Made by a program: the position numbers and the translations under genes. A DNA stretch of 64,000 bases, from IMG/VR virus record IMGVR_UViG_3300042446_001529, positions 34,645 through 98,644 of that record. One strand, written 5' to 3'. Shown one piece after another: positions 42,143 through 49,064 of this stretch. Source of the DNA: a virus. Within the stretch, counting starts at the first letter, position 1; each line of letters starts with the position of its first letter. Below the pieces are notes generated by a model. The model was not told the DNA's origin, searched no databases, and saw only the letters and a program-made list of their open reading frames with translations.

Positions 42143-43522
42143 TTAACTAGAACCGTCTCGGTCCATTCCAATTTGAGACAAGAACATAATACCTAGTACT
42201 CCTGGAATAATTAACCAAGCCGGGCCACCGAATATTCCTGCGATTGTTGCGGCTGCGCCTCCTAGTATTCCTGTTAAACTTGAAAGTTTTTCACCTAGTG
42301 TAGCACTCGGTGCCCAAGCATCAATGCCACCTAATGTTCCTCGGCCACTCTTTGGATCTTTTTTCTTTTGACCGAAGAAGTCACCTACTGGACCTTCTTC
42401 GATAGATTCTGCAGCAGTTTCAGGTTTAGCACCCAGTGCTTTGGCCACTGCTTTGATATTTGCTAATGTGAAATCACTTTTATCTGCACGGTCTTTACCT
42501 AACACTTGTTTAGCAACATCTGCCATTTTATCTTTTTCTTGATCTGAAAGCTTTGGTGCCAGTTTAGACATTAGCAGGCTTTTGACTTTGTCCATCGTGC
42601 CTTCATCTAAACGTGAGCGATTTTCAACTATTTTTTTTCTCGACTCGCTCAATACATCATACATTTCAAATACGCCACCGTTGCGTTCATAGACCAGTCC
42701 TGCGTATAGATCAGCTTTCATGCCTTCGCCTAGTTTGCTCTGAGCCACACGTTCGGCCCAGGTAAACAATGCTTTGTCTACAGGATCGATCTGTTGTTGG
42801 CCACCACTTTCTTGAACTAGTTGGACCATCTGTTTGAAAGATAATTTTGTTTCTACACTTTCTTTAACAGTTTTCTTCTTGCCTTTTGGCATCATTGCGC
42901 TTTCAGTTTTAGATGCAATGGCTTTTTGTAGTCCTGGGGGAAGTTTTTTCTGCTTGTCTGAAAGGCCTTTTTTATCTGCGGGCTTGTCGTTACCTTTTTC
43001 ACCAGCAGCTTTTTTCATTGGCTCTTTCTTGTCGCCGTCTTTGTCAATGTCTAGGAAGTCTGGCTTGGCACCTTCTGCCATCTTTTCTTTCTTGGCCATT
43101 TTCTTTTTCTTGTCAGCAGCTTCTTCTTTCTTGGCTTCGACCATCTTCATGAACTTGCTTTTAAATTCTGGTTCTACACTTTCTTTCTTGGCTTTCTTCT
43201 TTGGCTTGTCATCTTCGTCATCGGCTTCTTTTTCTTCACTACCGCCATAGGCCTTGCTGCTCTTGTGAACAATGCCTGTTTTTGTTTTTTCAACAGTGCC
43301 AGTAGCGATGTTTTTCTTATCGCCTACTTTCATGTCGCTCTCTTCTTTGACATCTTCTTCAGCTTTCTTTTTAGCTTCAGCAACGTAAGTAGTGCGGCCG
43401 CTTAGAACACGCAGTTGTGCGTCTTCGTTTAGTTGCACAGATTTTGGCAGCTCTGGTGCTTTTGGAGTATCGATCTTACCGTCGATACTTTCTATTTTGC
43501 TGATTAACGATTTGAAGTCCAT
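42143..43522 (-). CDS. Lys/Glu-rich probable internal virion protein with C-terminal hydrophobic segment, 459 aa
   Basis: ATG at 43522 has AGGA eight bases upstream; a GTG at 43528 would be too close to it. Residues 1-230 are Lys/Ala/Glu-rich and low-complexity (KKKAKKESVEP, DKKKKMAKKEKMAE), with many short SVE/VAE motifs. The middle (DPVDKALFTWAERVAQSKLG, LVYERNGGVFEMYDVLSESR) is folded. The last 50 residues contain a Gly/Ala/Ile hydrophobic stretch (ILGGAAATIAGIFGG, IIPGVLGIMFLSQIG). I infer an internal head or structural protein from composition, late promoter and neighbours. Confidence 0.6.
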   Translation of the reverse strand: MDFKSLISKIESIDGKIDTPKAPELPKSVQLNEDAQLRVLSGRTTYVAEAKKKAEEDVKEESDMKVGDKKNIATGTVEKTKTGIVHKSSKAYGGSEEKEADDEDDKPKKKAKKESVEPEFKSKFMKMVEAKKEEAADKKKKMAKKEKMAEGAKPDFLDIDKDGDKKEPMKKAAGEKGNDKPADKKGLSDKQKKLPPGLQKAIASKTESAMMPKGKKKTVKESVETKLSFKQMVQLVQESGGQQQIDPVDKALFTWAERVAQSKLGEGMKADLYAGLVYERNGGVFEMYDVLSESRKKIVENRSRLDEGTMDKVKSLLMSKLAPKLSDQEKDKMADVAKQVLGKDRADKSDFTLANIKAVAKALGAKPETAAESIEEGPVGDFFGQKKKDPKSGRGTLGGIDAWAPSATLGEKLSSLTGILGGAAATIAGIFGGPAWLIIPGVLGIMFLSQIGMDRDGSS

Positions 43523-43548
43523 GTTCACATTCCTAAAAGTGTATTATA

Positions 43549-43556
43549 TATTTATC
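43549..43556 (-). promoter_or_regulatory. Putative T4-type late promoter (GATAAATA)
   Basis: GATAAATA on the minus strand, 26 nt before the ATG at 43522, overlapping the stop codon of the upstream 61-aa gene. A TATAAT just downstream could also work as an early -10. Confidence 0.6.
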
Positions 43557-43737
43557 TTTTTACTAAAGACCCACCAGTTAACAGATTAGTTCCTTTGAGA
43601 TCTAATGCGTTTTTTGCGGTTCCGTCTTTGTTTTTTGCCGTTTTTCCGGGTTTATTTTTGTATACAGCACCTATAGCTACGTTACCAGCACTGGTAGCGC
43701 CTGCTGTTGCTGATTCTACAATTTCACGTATTTTCAT
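43552..43737 (-). CDS. Small Lys/Gly-rich protein with capsid-targeting-like N-terminus, 61 aa
   Basis: It starts KIREIVESATAGATSAGN, where IVE followed by Ser-Ala resembles a prohead-protease site in a T4-type capsid-targeting peptide. The rest is Lys/Asn/Gly-rich (YKNKPGKTAKNKDGTAKNAL) and probably disordered. The ATG lies five bases after AATAAATA, a near match to the late promoter. Function unknown, probably packaged. Confidence 0.55.
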   Translation of the reverse strand: MKIREIVESATAGATSAGNVAIGAVYKNKPGKTAKNKDGTAKNALDLKGTNLLTGGSLVKR

Positions 43738-43741
43738 ACTA

Positions 43742-44062
43742 TTATTTATTCTTCTTGGCACGGCCTGCTTTCATGTTAGCTAACCAGTGCGCTAGTTGTC
43801 CTTTGCGCCCGCCTTGTTTTGCAGTTTTACGCAATGAACTTACACTAGCTTTGGTATTGATACCGTGACGTTTACTATCGCCTTTGTCTTGTGGATTCTT
43901 TCCATCAGCAAAGTTTTCACCCACGCCACCACCGTCTCCAGCACCACCGTCGCCACTGTAGCCAGCATAGTATCCGTAACCACCGTAAGGACCCGGGCCG
44001 TAAGCAGCCCAACGCGGTCTACGTTTCTTTTTTCTTTCAACTATAAATTCACTTGCTCTCAT
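43742..44062 (-). CDS. Gly/Tyr-rich basic protein with capsid-targeting-like N-terminus, 106 aa
   Basis: The N-terminus MRASEFIVE is very close to the T4 internal-protein targeting peptide (MKTYQEFI-x-E), followed directly by a basic stretch RKKKRRPRW. The middle is a Gly/Tyr/Pro repeat (YGPGPYGGYGYYAGYSGDGG). The end (SLRKTAKQGGRKGQLAHWLA) is basic. ATGA overlap with the 25-aa gene upstream. I infer a small packaged DNA-associated protein. Confidence 0.6.
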   Translation of the reverse strand: MRASEFIVERKKKRRPRWAAYGPGPYGGYGYYAGYSGDGGAGDGGGVGENFADGKNPQDKGDSKRHGINTKASVSSLRKTAKQGGRKGQLAHWLANMKAGRAKKNK

Positions 44063-44136
44063 ACTGGGCTATAAGGATTCTTTGGAGTGTCGTATCCGTC
44101 ATCTTCTGGATACACTGGATAATTGTTTGGGTTCAT
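44059..44136 (-). CDS. Proline/Asp-rich microprotein, 25 aa
   Basis: A 26-codon frame whose ATG overlaps the TGA of the Fe-S carrier gene and whose TGA overlaps the ATG of the 106-aa gene. The product is Pro/Tyr/Asp-rich ([20 protein letters not shown]). Double coupling is good evidence of translation; function unknown. Confidence 0.5.
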   Translation of the reverse strand: MNPNNYPVYPEDDGYDTPKNPYSPV

Positions 44137-44459
44137 ACTGAAAAACTTGATCCACACCCGCAGGTAGATTGTGCATTGGGATTACTAATAACAAACTGAC
44201 TGCCCATGGCTTCTTCTTTGTAATCAATAACAGCACCTTGTAGATATTGCATACTCATTGCATCAACAAACACGTTGTATTGTTCGTTGATAGGAAATTC
44301 AAAGTCGTCTTCGTTCTTTGTTTCGTCAAAGGTAAAGCCATAACTGAAGCCACTGCAACCGCCACCTTGCACAAAGGTGCGCAATGCCAGCTTGGGATTA
44401 TTTTCTTCTAGCAGCAAATCCATAATCTTTGATTTCGCTGATTGTGTTATTTCAACCAT
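44133..44459 (-). CDS. A-type iron-sulfur carrier (IscA/ErpA/HesB family), 108 aa
   Basis: The three cluster-binding cysteines are in [11 protein letters not shown] and STCGCGSSF, with D-x-x-SMQYL-x-GAVIDY and [11 protein letters not shown] between, exactly the HesB/IscA layout. ATG at 44459, with GGA eight bases upstream, is preferred to the TTG at 44471. Such carriers deliver [2Fe-2S]/[4Fe-4S] clusters to enzymes. With at least seven radical-SAM enzymes in this genome, the phage has a clear need for Fe-S supply. Confidence 0.88.
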   Translation of the reverse strand: MVEITQSAKSKIMDLLLEENNPKLALRTFVQGGGCSGFSYGFTFDETKNEDDFEFPINEQYNVFVDAMSMQYLQGAVIDYKEEAMGSQFVISNPNAQSTCGCGSSFSV

Positions 44460-44667
44460 TTTGTTTTCCAATAGGCTTTTCGCCTGTTAAGTAAGGCAAA
44501 CTAAACCATAGCTTGAACCATTCTTCGGTGCCTGGTCTAATATCATGTTTTTTCATAAGTTCACCTTTTTCATTGCCAGTTATACTTATGTTGCTGCCAG
44601 CATATGGTTGATATCCTTGATATTCTGTGATACCAGCTAGTTTTTTCAGTTCATCTAGTTCTGACAT
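44452..44667 (-). CDS. Unknown phage protein, 71 aa
   Basis: ATG at 44667 has GGAG nine bases upstream; the longer reading overlaps the next gene by 83 bp and is dropped. It starts [20 protein letters not shown], with LAGITE resembling a protease site as in other proteins of this cluster. A later segment [20 protein letters not shown] is folded-like. Function unknown. Confidence 0.55.
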   Translation of the reverse strand: MSELDELKKLAGITEYQGYQPYAGSNISITGNEKGELMKKHDIRPGTEEWFKLWFSLPYLTGEKPIGKQNG

Positions 44668-45019
44668 TTTTAGCTGCTCCTTTGCGATTGGCATTGGGGT
44701 CTTCACGACGTTTGCGAGCAGCAGCAGTGGCACGACCTTTCTTGCCTAGTGCGTGTGCTTTGGACTGAGGTAGACACTTGGGCTTGCCTTCTTTCTCACT
44801 ATCTCTAGCACAGTCGCCACGTATCTTGCCATCTGGACCAAAGCGGACCCATTTGTCTTTGAACCACTTACGCAGATTTTCATCTACGGGTTCTATGTCT
44901 TCTGATTTTTTACGACCTTGGCAGTAAGCTTGTTGACTAAACCCTTTGGGGTTAGAACAGTTTATGGACTTTTTATATTTTTTAGTCCACTTCTCAGTGA
45001 CAAACTCATATGCTCTCAC
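44651..45019 (-). CDS. Basic Cys-containing protein with capsid-targeting-like N-terminus, 122 aa
   Basis: The N-terminus MRAYEFVTEKWTKKYKKS shows the EF(V/I)xE targeting pattern. Two Cys pairs follow (INCSNPKGFSQQAYCQGRKK and GDCARDSEKEGKPKCLPQSK), then a basic tail (GKKGRATAAARKRREDPNAN). Lys/Arg content suggests DNA contact inside the head. Similar proteins occur in clusters of T4-like marine phages. No enzymatic motif. Confidence 0.6.
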   Translation of the reverse strand: MRAYEFVTEKWTKKYKKSINCSNPKGFSQQAYCQGRKKSEDIEPVDENLRKWFKDKWVRFGPDGKIRGDCARDSEKEGKPKCLPQSKAHALGKKGRATAAARKRREDPNANRKGAAKNVRTR

Positions 45020-45396
45020 TTCTTCTTGCCCTTGCCATAATTAGCAGCACCTGCTTTGCGACACTGTACCAATCGTCCTGACGCATAGGCACTGGGCCAA
45101 ACCTTGGACGAAGCTTTGATCTTGTGATAGCAGGCATCTTTCTTGCCTTCTTCAAGTTGGTCTTCTGAGACCATGTCTCCGTGACATATAGGGCATACAC
45201 CTGCTTCTATGTAGTCTTGAAGACTTTTACCTTCCGCTACATCTTGCTCCATAGGAATCAAATCTTTCTTATGTTTAGTGTCGCCCTGTTTCTCTGCCCG
45301 CTTTTTATCTTTGTGAGCGCCAGCACCTGCGCTTTTAGAATTTTTAGCAACAAAGTTTCTAGGCCGGCTAGCTGGTATAATGTCTTTGGCTCTCAT
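45016..45396 (-). CDS. Zinc-finger-like basic protein, 126 aa
   Basis: It starts MRAKDIIPASRPRNFVAKNS. A Cys motif CPICHGDM (residues 69-76) could bind zinc with downstream CYHK and QCRK. The end (KVWPSAYASGRLVQCRKAGA) is a short motif found repeatedly in phage proteins of this type. It overlaps its neighbours by ATGA. Probably a packaged or structural accessory protein. Confidence 0.55.
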   Translation of the reverse strand: MRAKDIIPASRPRNFVAKNSKSAGAGAHKDKKRAEKQGDTKHKKDLIPMEQDVAEGKSLQDYIEAGVCPICHGDMVSEDQLEEGKKDACYHKIKASSKVWPSAYASGRLVQCRKAGAANYGKGKKK

Positions 45397-46535
45397 ACTG
45401 TAATACCTCTTGATCTGATGCCACCTTTACGTTTTACTTTACCTAATTCTTCGAGAGCGTGACGTATTTGTTCCATGTTCATTTTCAATTCTTCAAACTG
45501 ACGTGCCATCAGTTGCCACTCACCTGGACTAGCATTTTCTGCGCGAGCAGCAAGATCCTTTAACTGGCCAGCAGCACGTAGCATACGATATTTTAATTTA
45601 GCAGGATTTGCTTTGTCGTGACTGTGAATCATTGGATCCATTGGATCTGCTGGGTCCATTTCAATAGGAGATTCTTTAACTTCTTCTTTCTTTTTAGGAT
45701 ATCCGTGTTTGATATCTAATGTATAGCCCTGCAGTCCTTGTTTATCTAAAACTCCGCTGATAAATTTTTCTGCTTCTCTAGCATTATCGAATCTATCACC
45801 TAAATTATATTTTCGAACCTCGCCGTCAATCATTACATAAGCAATGGTAATTGGCTTTGTTGGTTCTTCTGCTTGGGCAGGACTTAAAAGATTCGCAGCA
45901 GCCAGTGCCGCTGCCGCTGCTTGACTTTTCCAACCTTCCTCTATACCTTCGTTGATGCCCATGCCTTTACGCACCGCAGCAAACAAAGGCTTGGCAAGTT
46001 CGCCTGCTCCTGTGGCTTCTTGGAACCCTTCGAAGTCGTTGTTGGCAGCAGCTGCTCTTGCACCGCTGGCACTGACTCCTGCCACTCCTTCAGCGCCGTC
46101 TTCACGGTCTCCGCTGCTGGCAAAATCGATGACATCAAATTTATAAAATCCGTGCGCTTTGCCTTCAACACCGTTGTATTGTGTGAGAAGATTTTTCATA
46201 TCTTCTAGGCGATCCGATCCTGCTACGAATGTTACCGCGGAGTAGCCCTGATCGTGTAGATAGCTAGCCACTTTACCAATGGTGTTTAGTGCTGCATTCT
46301 CTACTACATTGCTGGCATACTGGGGAAACATTTCCTTGATAAACTTTATCTTAGTGCTGTAGTCTAGTGGATTTTTCTTTTTATCTTGACTTTGACTGAC
46401 AAAAACTTTCATTTCTCCGCCCTGGCTTTTCATGGTATCTAATACCTGTTTGTGACCAATGGTAGGCGGATTCATTCTGCCAAAGCAGAATGTAACATGT
46501 TTGGTTTCAGCTTCAAACAGTTGTCGTAACAGCAT
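45393..46535 (-). CDS. Nucleotidyltransferase (cytidylyl/adenylyltransferase fold) with capsid-targeting-like N-terminus, 380 aa
   Basis: Residues 1-10 (MLLRQLFEAE) look like a short targeting peptide ending LFE. The catalytic domain begins FCFGRMNPPTIGHKQVLDTM: TIGH at 25-28 is the HxGH-type nucleotide-binding motif with Thr for the first His. VAGSDRLEDMK near 104 and SASGAR at 155-160 (the ISSTxxR-like motif) complete the fold seen in NMN adenylyltransferases and cytidylyltransferases. The last 210 residues are a separate Ala-rich and Lys-rich region of unknown function. A possibly virion-packaged enzyme; substrate unassigned. Confidence 0.65.
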   Translation of the reverse strand: MLLRQLFEAETKHVTFCFGRMNPPTIGHKQVLDTMKSQGGEMKVFVSQSQDKKKNPLDYSTKIKFIKEMFPQYASNVVENAALNTIGKVASYLHDQGYSAVTFVAGSDRLEDMKNLLTQYNGVEGKAHGFYKFDVIDFASSGDREDGAEGVAGVSASGARAAAANNDFEGFQEATGAGELAKPLFAAVRKGMGINEGIEEGWKSQAAAAALAAANLLSPAQAEEPTKPITIAYVMIDGEVRKYNLGDRFDNAREAEKFISGVLDKQGLQGYTLDIKHGYPKKKEEVKESPIEMDPADPMDPMIHSHDKANPAKLKYRMLRAAGQLKDLAARAENASPGEWQLMARQFEELKMNMEQIRHALEELGKVKRKGGIRSRGITV

Positions 46536-46870
46536 TAGTCGTAGTCGCCTTTTTCTATGTATTTTTCTTGTTCGCCGGCAATACGTTTAGCCAAATCTAT
46601 AATTTTATCTTTAGGGAATTTCTTATCTGTATCATCGATATCGTATTTGTCACAATAATGACCCATGCACTTTTCTAATGGTCGGATGTAGACTTTGAAC
46701 ACATTGGGATTGCCTCTGTGCTCACGATGACGTTTCACCGCAGGGAAAAAATACTGGTCCAGCATTTTTGAATCGTTGTCGATGAAAAATTTTAAATCAT
46801 CCAACCAATCGATTTCTTGTTGTTCGTCTTTGGGTGCGCCAATGGCACTGAACATTTCTTTTAATAACAT
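46535..46870 (-). CDS. Unknown phage protein, 111 aa
   Basis: ATG at 46870 overlaps the previous stop (TAATG) with GGAG six bases upstream, so the longer 116-aa reading is dropped. The sequence is helical and acidic (KEMFSAIGAPKDEQQEIDWL, DLKFFIDNDSKMLDQYFFPA, then EKCMGHYCDKYDIDDTDKKF). The initial MLLKEMF is similar to MLLRQLF of the nucleotidyltransferase. Function unknown. Confidence 0.55.
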   Translation of the reverse strand: MLLKEMFSAIGAPKDEQQEIDWLDDLKFFIDNDSKMLDQYFFPAVKRHREHRGNPNVFKVYIRPLEKCMGHYCDKYDIDDTDKKFPKDKIIDLAKRIAGEQEKYIEKGDYD

Positions 46871-47967
46871 TACCAGCTCCGGCAAGACCAGTATCTAGCT
46901 TTATGACGAGGTCCTGGATTAGCACAATTATGACGAGCACGGAATGATTTTCTACGTGCAGGATTGGATTTTTTGATACGCATTTTCTTGTCACCGAAGT
47001 TTACTTTGACAATGTTACCATTAGGCTTGCGAACATATACTTTGGATTTCTTGACATCGCCTGCCATCTTTTTACCCAAGGGCACTTCACGTCCTTGGTA
47101 TTTGGCTTCATCGACATCACCTTCCGCCACACCTTCTTCGTAGTTCTGGGCTTTCATGTAATCGCGAGCTGTATCAATGTAGTCCACAGCTTTAGTGATC
47201 TTGCTTTGCACCCATTCTGGAAGATTGTCGTCTGCTCGTAGGATACTGTATAGTTCTTCAGCAGCATCGTCTATGGTGCGCAAATCATCTTTGGCCATGT
47301 CGCCTTCGCGATCATATTCACCGTAATTTACGGGGTCTTTTGGATTCTCAGGACCGTGATCTTCTTTCTTAACTTTACCCTTATGTGCTTTACTCAACCT
47401 ATCCTTAAGAGCACCTAATTCTTCTTGACTGGCACCGTCACGGCCTGCGGCCGCCGCGGCTTTCATATATTCTTCACCGTGTTTCTTAACTCCAGTAAAA
47501 TATTGAAGACCGCTTTCACCTATTTTCTTACAGTCATTGGCACCAACTCTGCGATAGCCTTTCCAACAGGCACGGCCGCCTGTGCCTTTATCTTTGTCTT
47601 CTACAAGTTCACCTTCAAAGAATTGTAAGCCTTCATTAGTCAGCATCTCTAGTGCGGTGTCATCTAATTCGATTACAATGCCATCTTCTAGAATATCTAC
47701 AATAGTAGTGGCAATCTCATGATCTTCTGAAAAGCTGATACCAAACTCGTCACCTACTTCAAATGATTCTGCAAATCCTTTAGATTTGGCCTCTTTTTCG
47801 AGATCTGTTTTTCTTTGTGTAATTGCACTGCTGATTTCTGGATCGGTGCTAGCCACAGGATCTTTTTCAAGATCTGCCAGGGCTTTGCGTTTGGCCTGAA
47901 GATCTTCAGGATTTTTTAATGCTGTTTCGCTTACTATAGCGTCTAATTTAGATAACAGGTCTCTCAT
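46870..47967 (-). CDS. Probable internal head/structural protein, 365 aa
   Basis: It starts MRDLLSKLDAIVSETALKNP, a hydrophobic amphipathic start with IVSE as a possible prohead-protease site. The middle is Lys/Asp/Glu-rich; near residues 100-175 an acidic domain (VIELDDTALEMLTNEG) leads to ACWKGYRRVGANDCKKIGES. The last 60 residues (VYVRKPNGNIVKVNFGDKKM, NPARRKSFRARHNCANPGPR, KARYWSCRSW) are a basic Cys motif found at the end of several phage structural proteins. A late promoter lies 26 nt upstream. I infer a virion or head-core protein. Confidence 0.6.
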   Translation of the reverse strand: MRDLLSKLDAIVSETALKNPEDLQAKRKALADLEKDPVASTDPEISSAITQRKTDLEKEAKSKGFAESFEVGDEFGISFSEDHEIATTIVDILEDGIVIELDDTALEMLTNEGLQFFEGELVEDKDKGTGGRACWKGYRRVGANDCKKIGESGLQYFTGVKKHGEEYMKAAAAAGRDGASQEELGALKDRLSKAHKGKVKKEDHGPENPKDPVNYGEYDREGDMAKDDLRTIDDAAEELYSILRADDNLPEWVQSKITKAVDYIDTARDYMKAQNYEEGVAEGDVDEAKYQGREVPLGKKMAGDVKKSKVYVRKPNGNIVKVNFGDKKMRIKKSNPARRKSFRARHNCANPGPRHKARYWSCRSW

Positions 47968-47993
47968 AGTATTCCTCTCGAGGTCATACTATA

Positions 47994-48001
47994 TTTATCG
48001 T
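47994..48001 (-). promoter_or_regulatory. Putative T4-type late promoter (GATAAATA)
   Basis: GATAAATA on the minus strand 26 nt before the ATG at 47967, in a 44-bp gap, with an AGGA-type site between. Same spacing as at 43549. Confidence 0.65.
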
Positions 48002-48011
48002 CTCAAACAGT

Positions 48012-48377
48012 TTAGTGATTATACCGAACTTCGGTGATTATGCCCTGTTCCAGCTGATACGCCACACGTATGAACACAAATTTACCAGTGAATGTGCAGG
48101 CAGCGTTAGTAGTAACAGGTGTGCTATCTATAGCAGTTAACACAGTGTCTGAACTATCGAGAACTACATCAACCCAGTCGTTGACACCGGGATTTAGGTC
48201 TAGAGTGGCCTGTATTTTAATGCTGCCCTTGAAATTATTCAGCTCAAAAGTCATAGTATGCACACCGTTACCGTTTTTGTAATAGCCTGCACCTATGTGT
48301 TTTTCGCCGTATTGCCACGTAGAGGGCTGACTATCGTCGGTGATGTTTGATAATAATACTATAGTTTCTCTGCTCAT
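48012..48377 (-). CDS. Probable virion decoration/structural protein, 121 aa
   Basis: ATG at 48377 (SRETIVLLSNITDDSQPSTW). Beta-rich throughout (TMTFELNNFKGSIKIQATLD, CTFTGKFVFIRVAYQLEQGI), like small beta-sandwich structural proteins. There is no Shine-Dalgarno; GATAAATA ends only four bases before the ATG, implying a leaderless late transcript. Function unknown. Confidence 0.55.
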   Translation of the reverse strand: MSRETIVLLSNITDDSQPSTWQYGEKHIGAGYYKNGNGVHTMTFELNNFKGSIKIQATLDLNPGVNDWVDVVLDSSDTVLTAIDSTPVTTNAACTFTGKFVFIRVAYQLEQGIITEVRYNH

Positions 48378-48380
48378 CAA

Positions 48381-49064
48381 CTATTTATCGCATACTATAA
48401 AGTTATATACTCTGCCCACAACGTCAGCACCACGCAGTTTCATCATTAGCAGTGTGGATTCATCTTCAACTAATACATATCTACGGTCCCAATTCCAATC
48501 TGTGGTCAAGAACCAACGTTCGATCGCAGGAGTGCAGGTTATTCTAGGGGCTTGTGATTTCAGCCAGGCTAGATATTTCTGTTTGCCTTCACGATCTTTG
48601 GCCATTTTATGCGGCATGAGATACACGCGATAGCGATATCTGTCCTTGGGCAGTTTACTCACTGTGATACAGTTCTGTGAATTATTCAACACATCGAGAT
48701 TGTTGATGTTGGGTTCAAATCTATGCACCAAGTAATCTTGGCTAGCTAGGCTGAGTTTTTCGTAGAACTCGGCATCGTTGGTATAAACATCTAGTCTATT
48801 CCTTTCAACTCTTGTTGCGTATGCATCTTCGTCGTAGGAATTCAAAAAGTCACAGATGCTGCTTAATATTTCTTTATTAGCCGTGGCCCTACGCCAATTA
48901 TCATAATGATAACCGCTGTCACTGTTGGAATTTTCTAACCAGTCCTTGATATTTGAAATAGGTTGTGTGCGAAATATCACACAACCGTCTATTTGCAGGC
49001 TGATTTTGTATAACCATTTGTTATAAAACTTACGACTGGTCGATTTGGTTTTCAGTTGTAGCAT
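48381..49064 (-). CDS. Unknown phage protein, 227 aa
   Basis: The likely start is ATG at 49064 (LQLKTKSTSRKFYNKWLYKI); a TTG at 49094 would add 10 residues and neither has a good ribosome-binding site. The gene overlaps the ClpA stop by 35 bp. An N-terminal domain (IRRATANKEILSSICDFL-like) precedes a second (RYRVYLMPHKMAKDREGKQK, APRITCTPAIERWFLTTDWN, YVLVEDESTLLMMKLRG). Beta/alpha composition, no catalytic motif. The last codons contain the late promoter of the next gene. Confidence 0.5.
   Translation of the reverse strand: MLQLKTKSTSRKFYNKWLYKISLQIDGCVIFRTQPISNIKDWLENSNSDSGYHYDNWRRATANKEILSSICDFLNSYDEDAYATRVERNRLDVYTNDAEFYEKLSLASQDYLVHRFEPNINNLDVLNNSQNCITVSKLPKDRYRYRVYLMPHKMAKDREGKQKYLAWLKSQAPRITCTPAIERWFLTTDWNWDRRYVLVEDESTLLMMKLRGADVVGRVYNFIVCDK
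48382..48389 (-). promoter_or_regulatory. Putative late promoter (GATAAATA) in the end of the upstream gene
   Basis: GATAAATA followed by GTTG then ATG (48377) on the minus strand; it overlaps the last two codons and the stop (GAT AAA TAG) of the 227-aa gene. The distance to the ATG is four bases. Confidence 0.5.

Noticed and set aside
42834-43250. Long plus-strand frame opposite the Lys-rich protein
   Set aside because: It is a shadow of the AAG/AAA-rich minus-strand gene: the complement of Lys codons gives Leu/Phe/Ser runs. No ribosome-binding site, wrong strand for the region.
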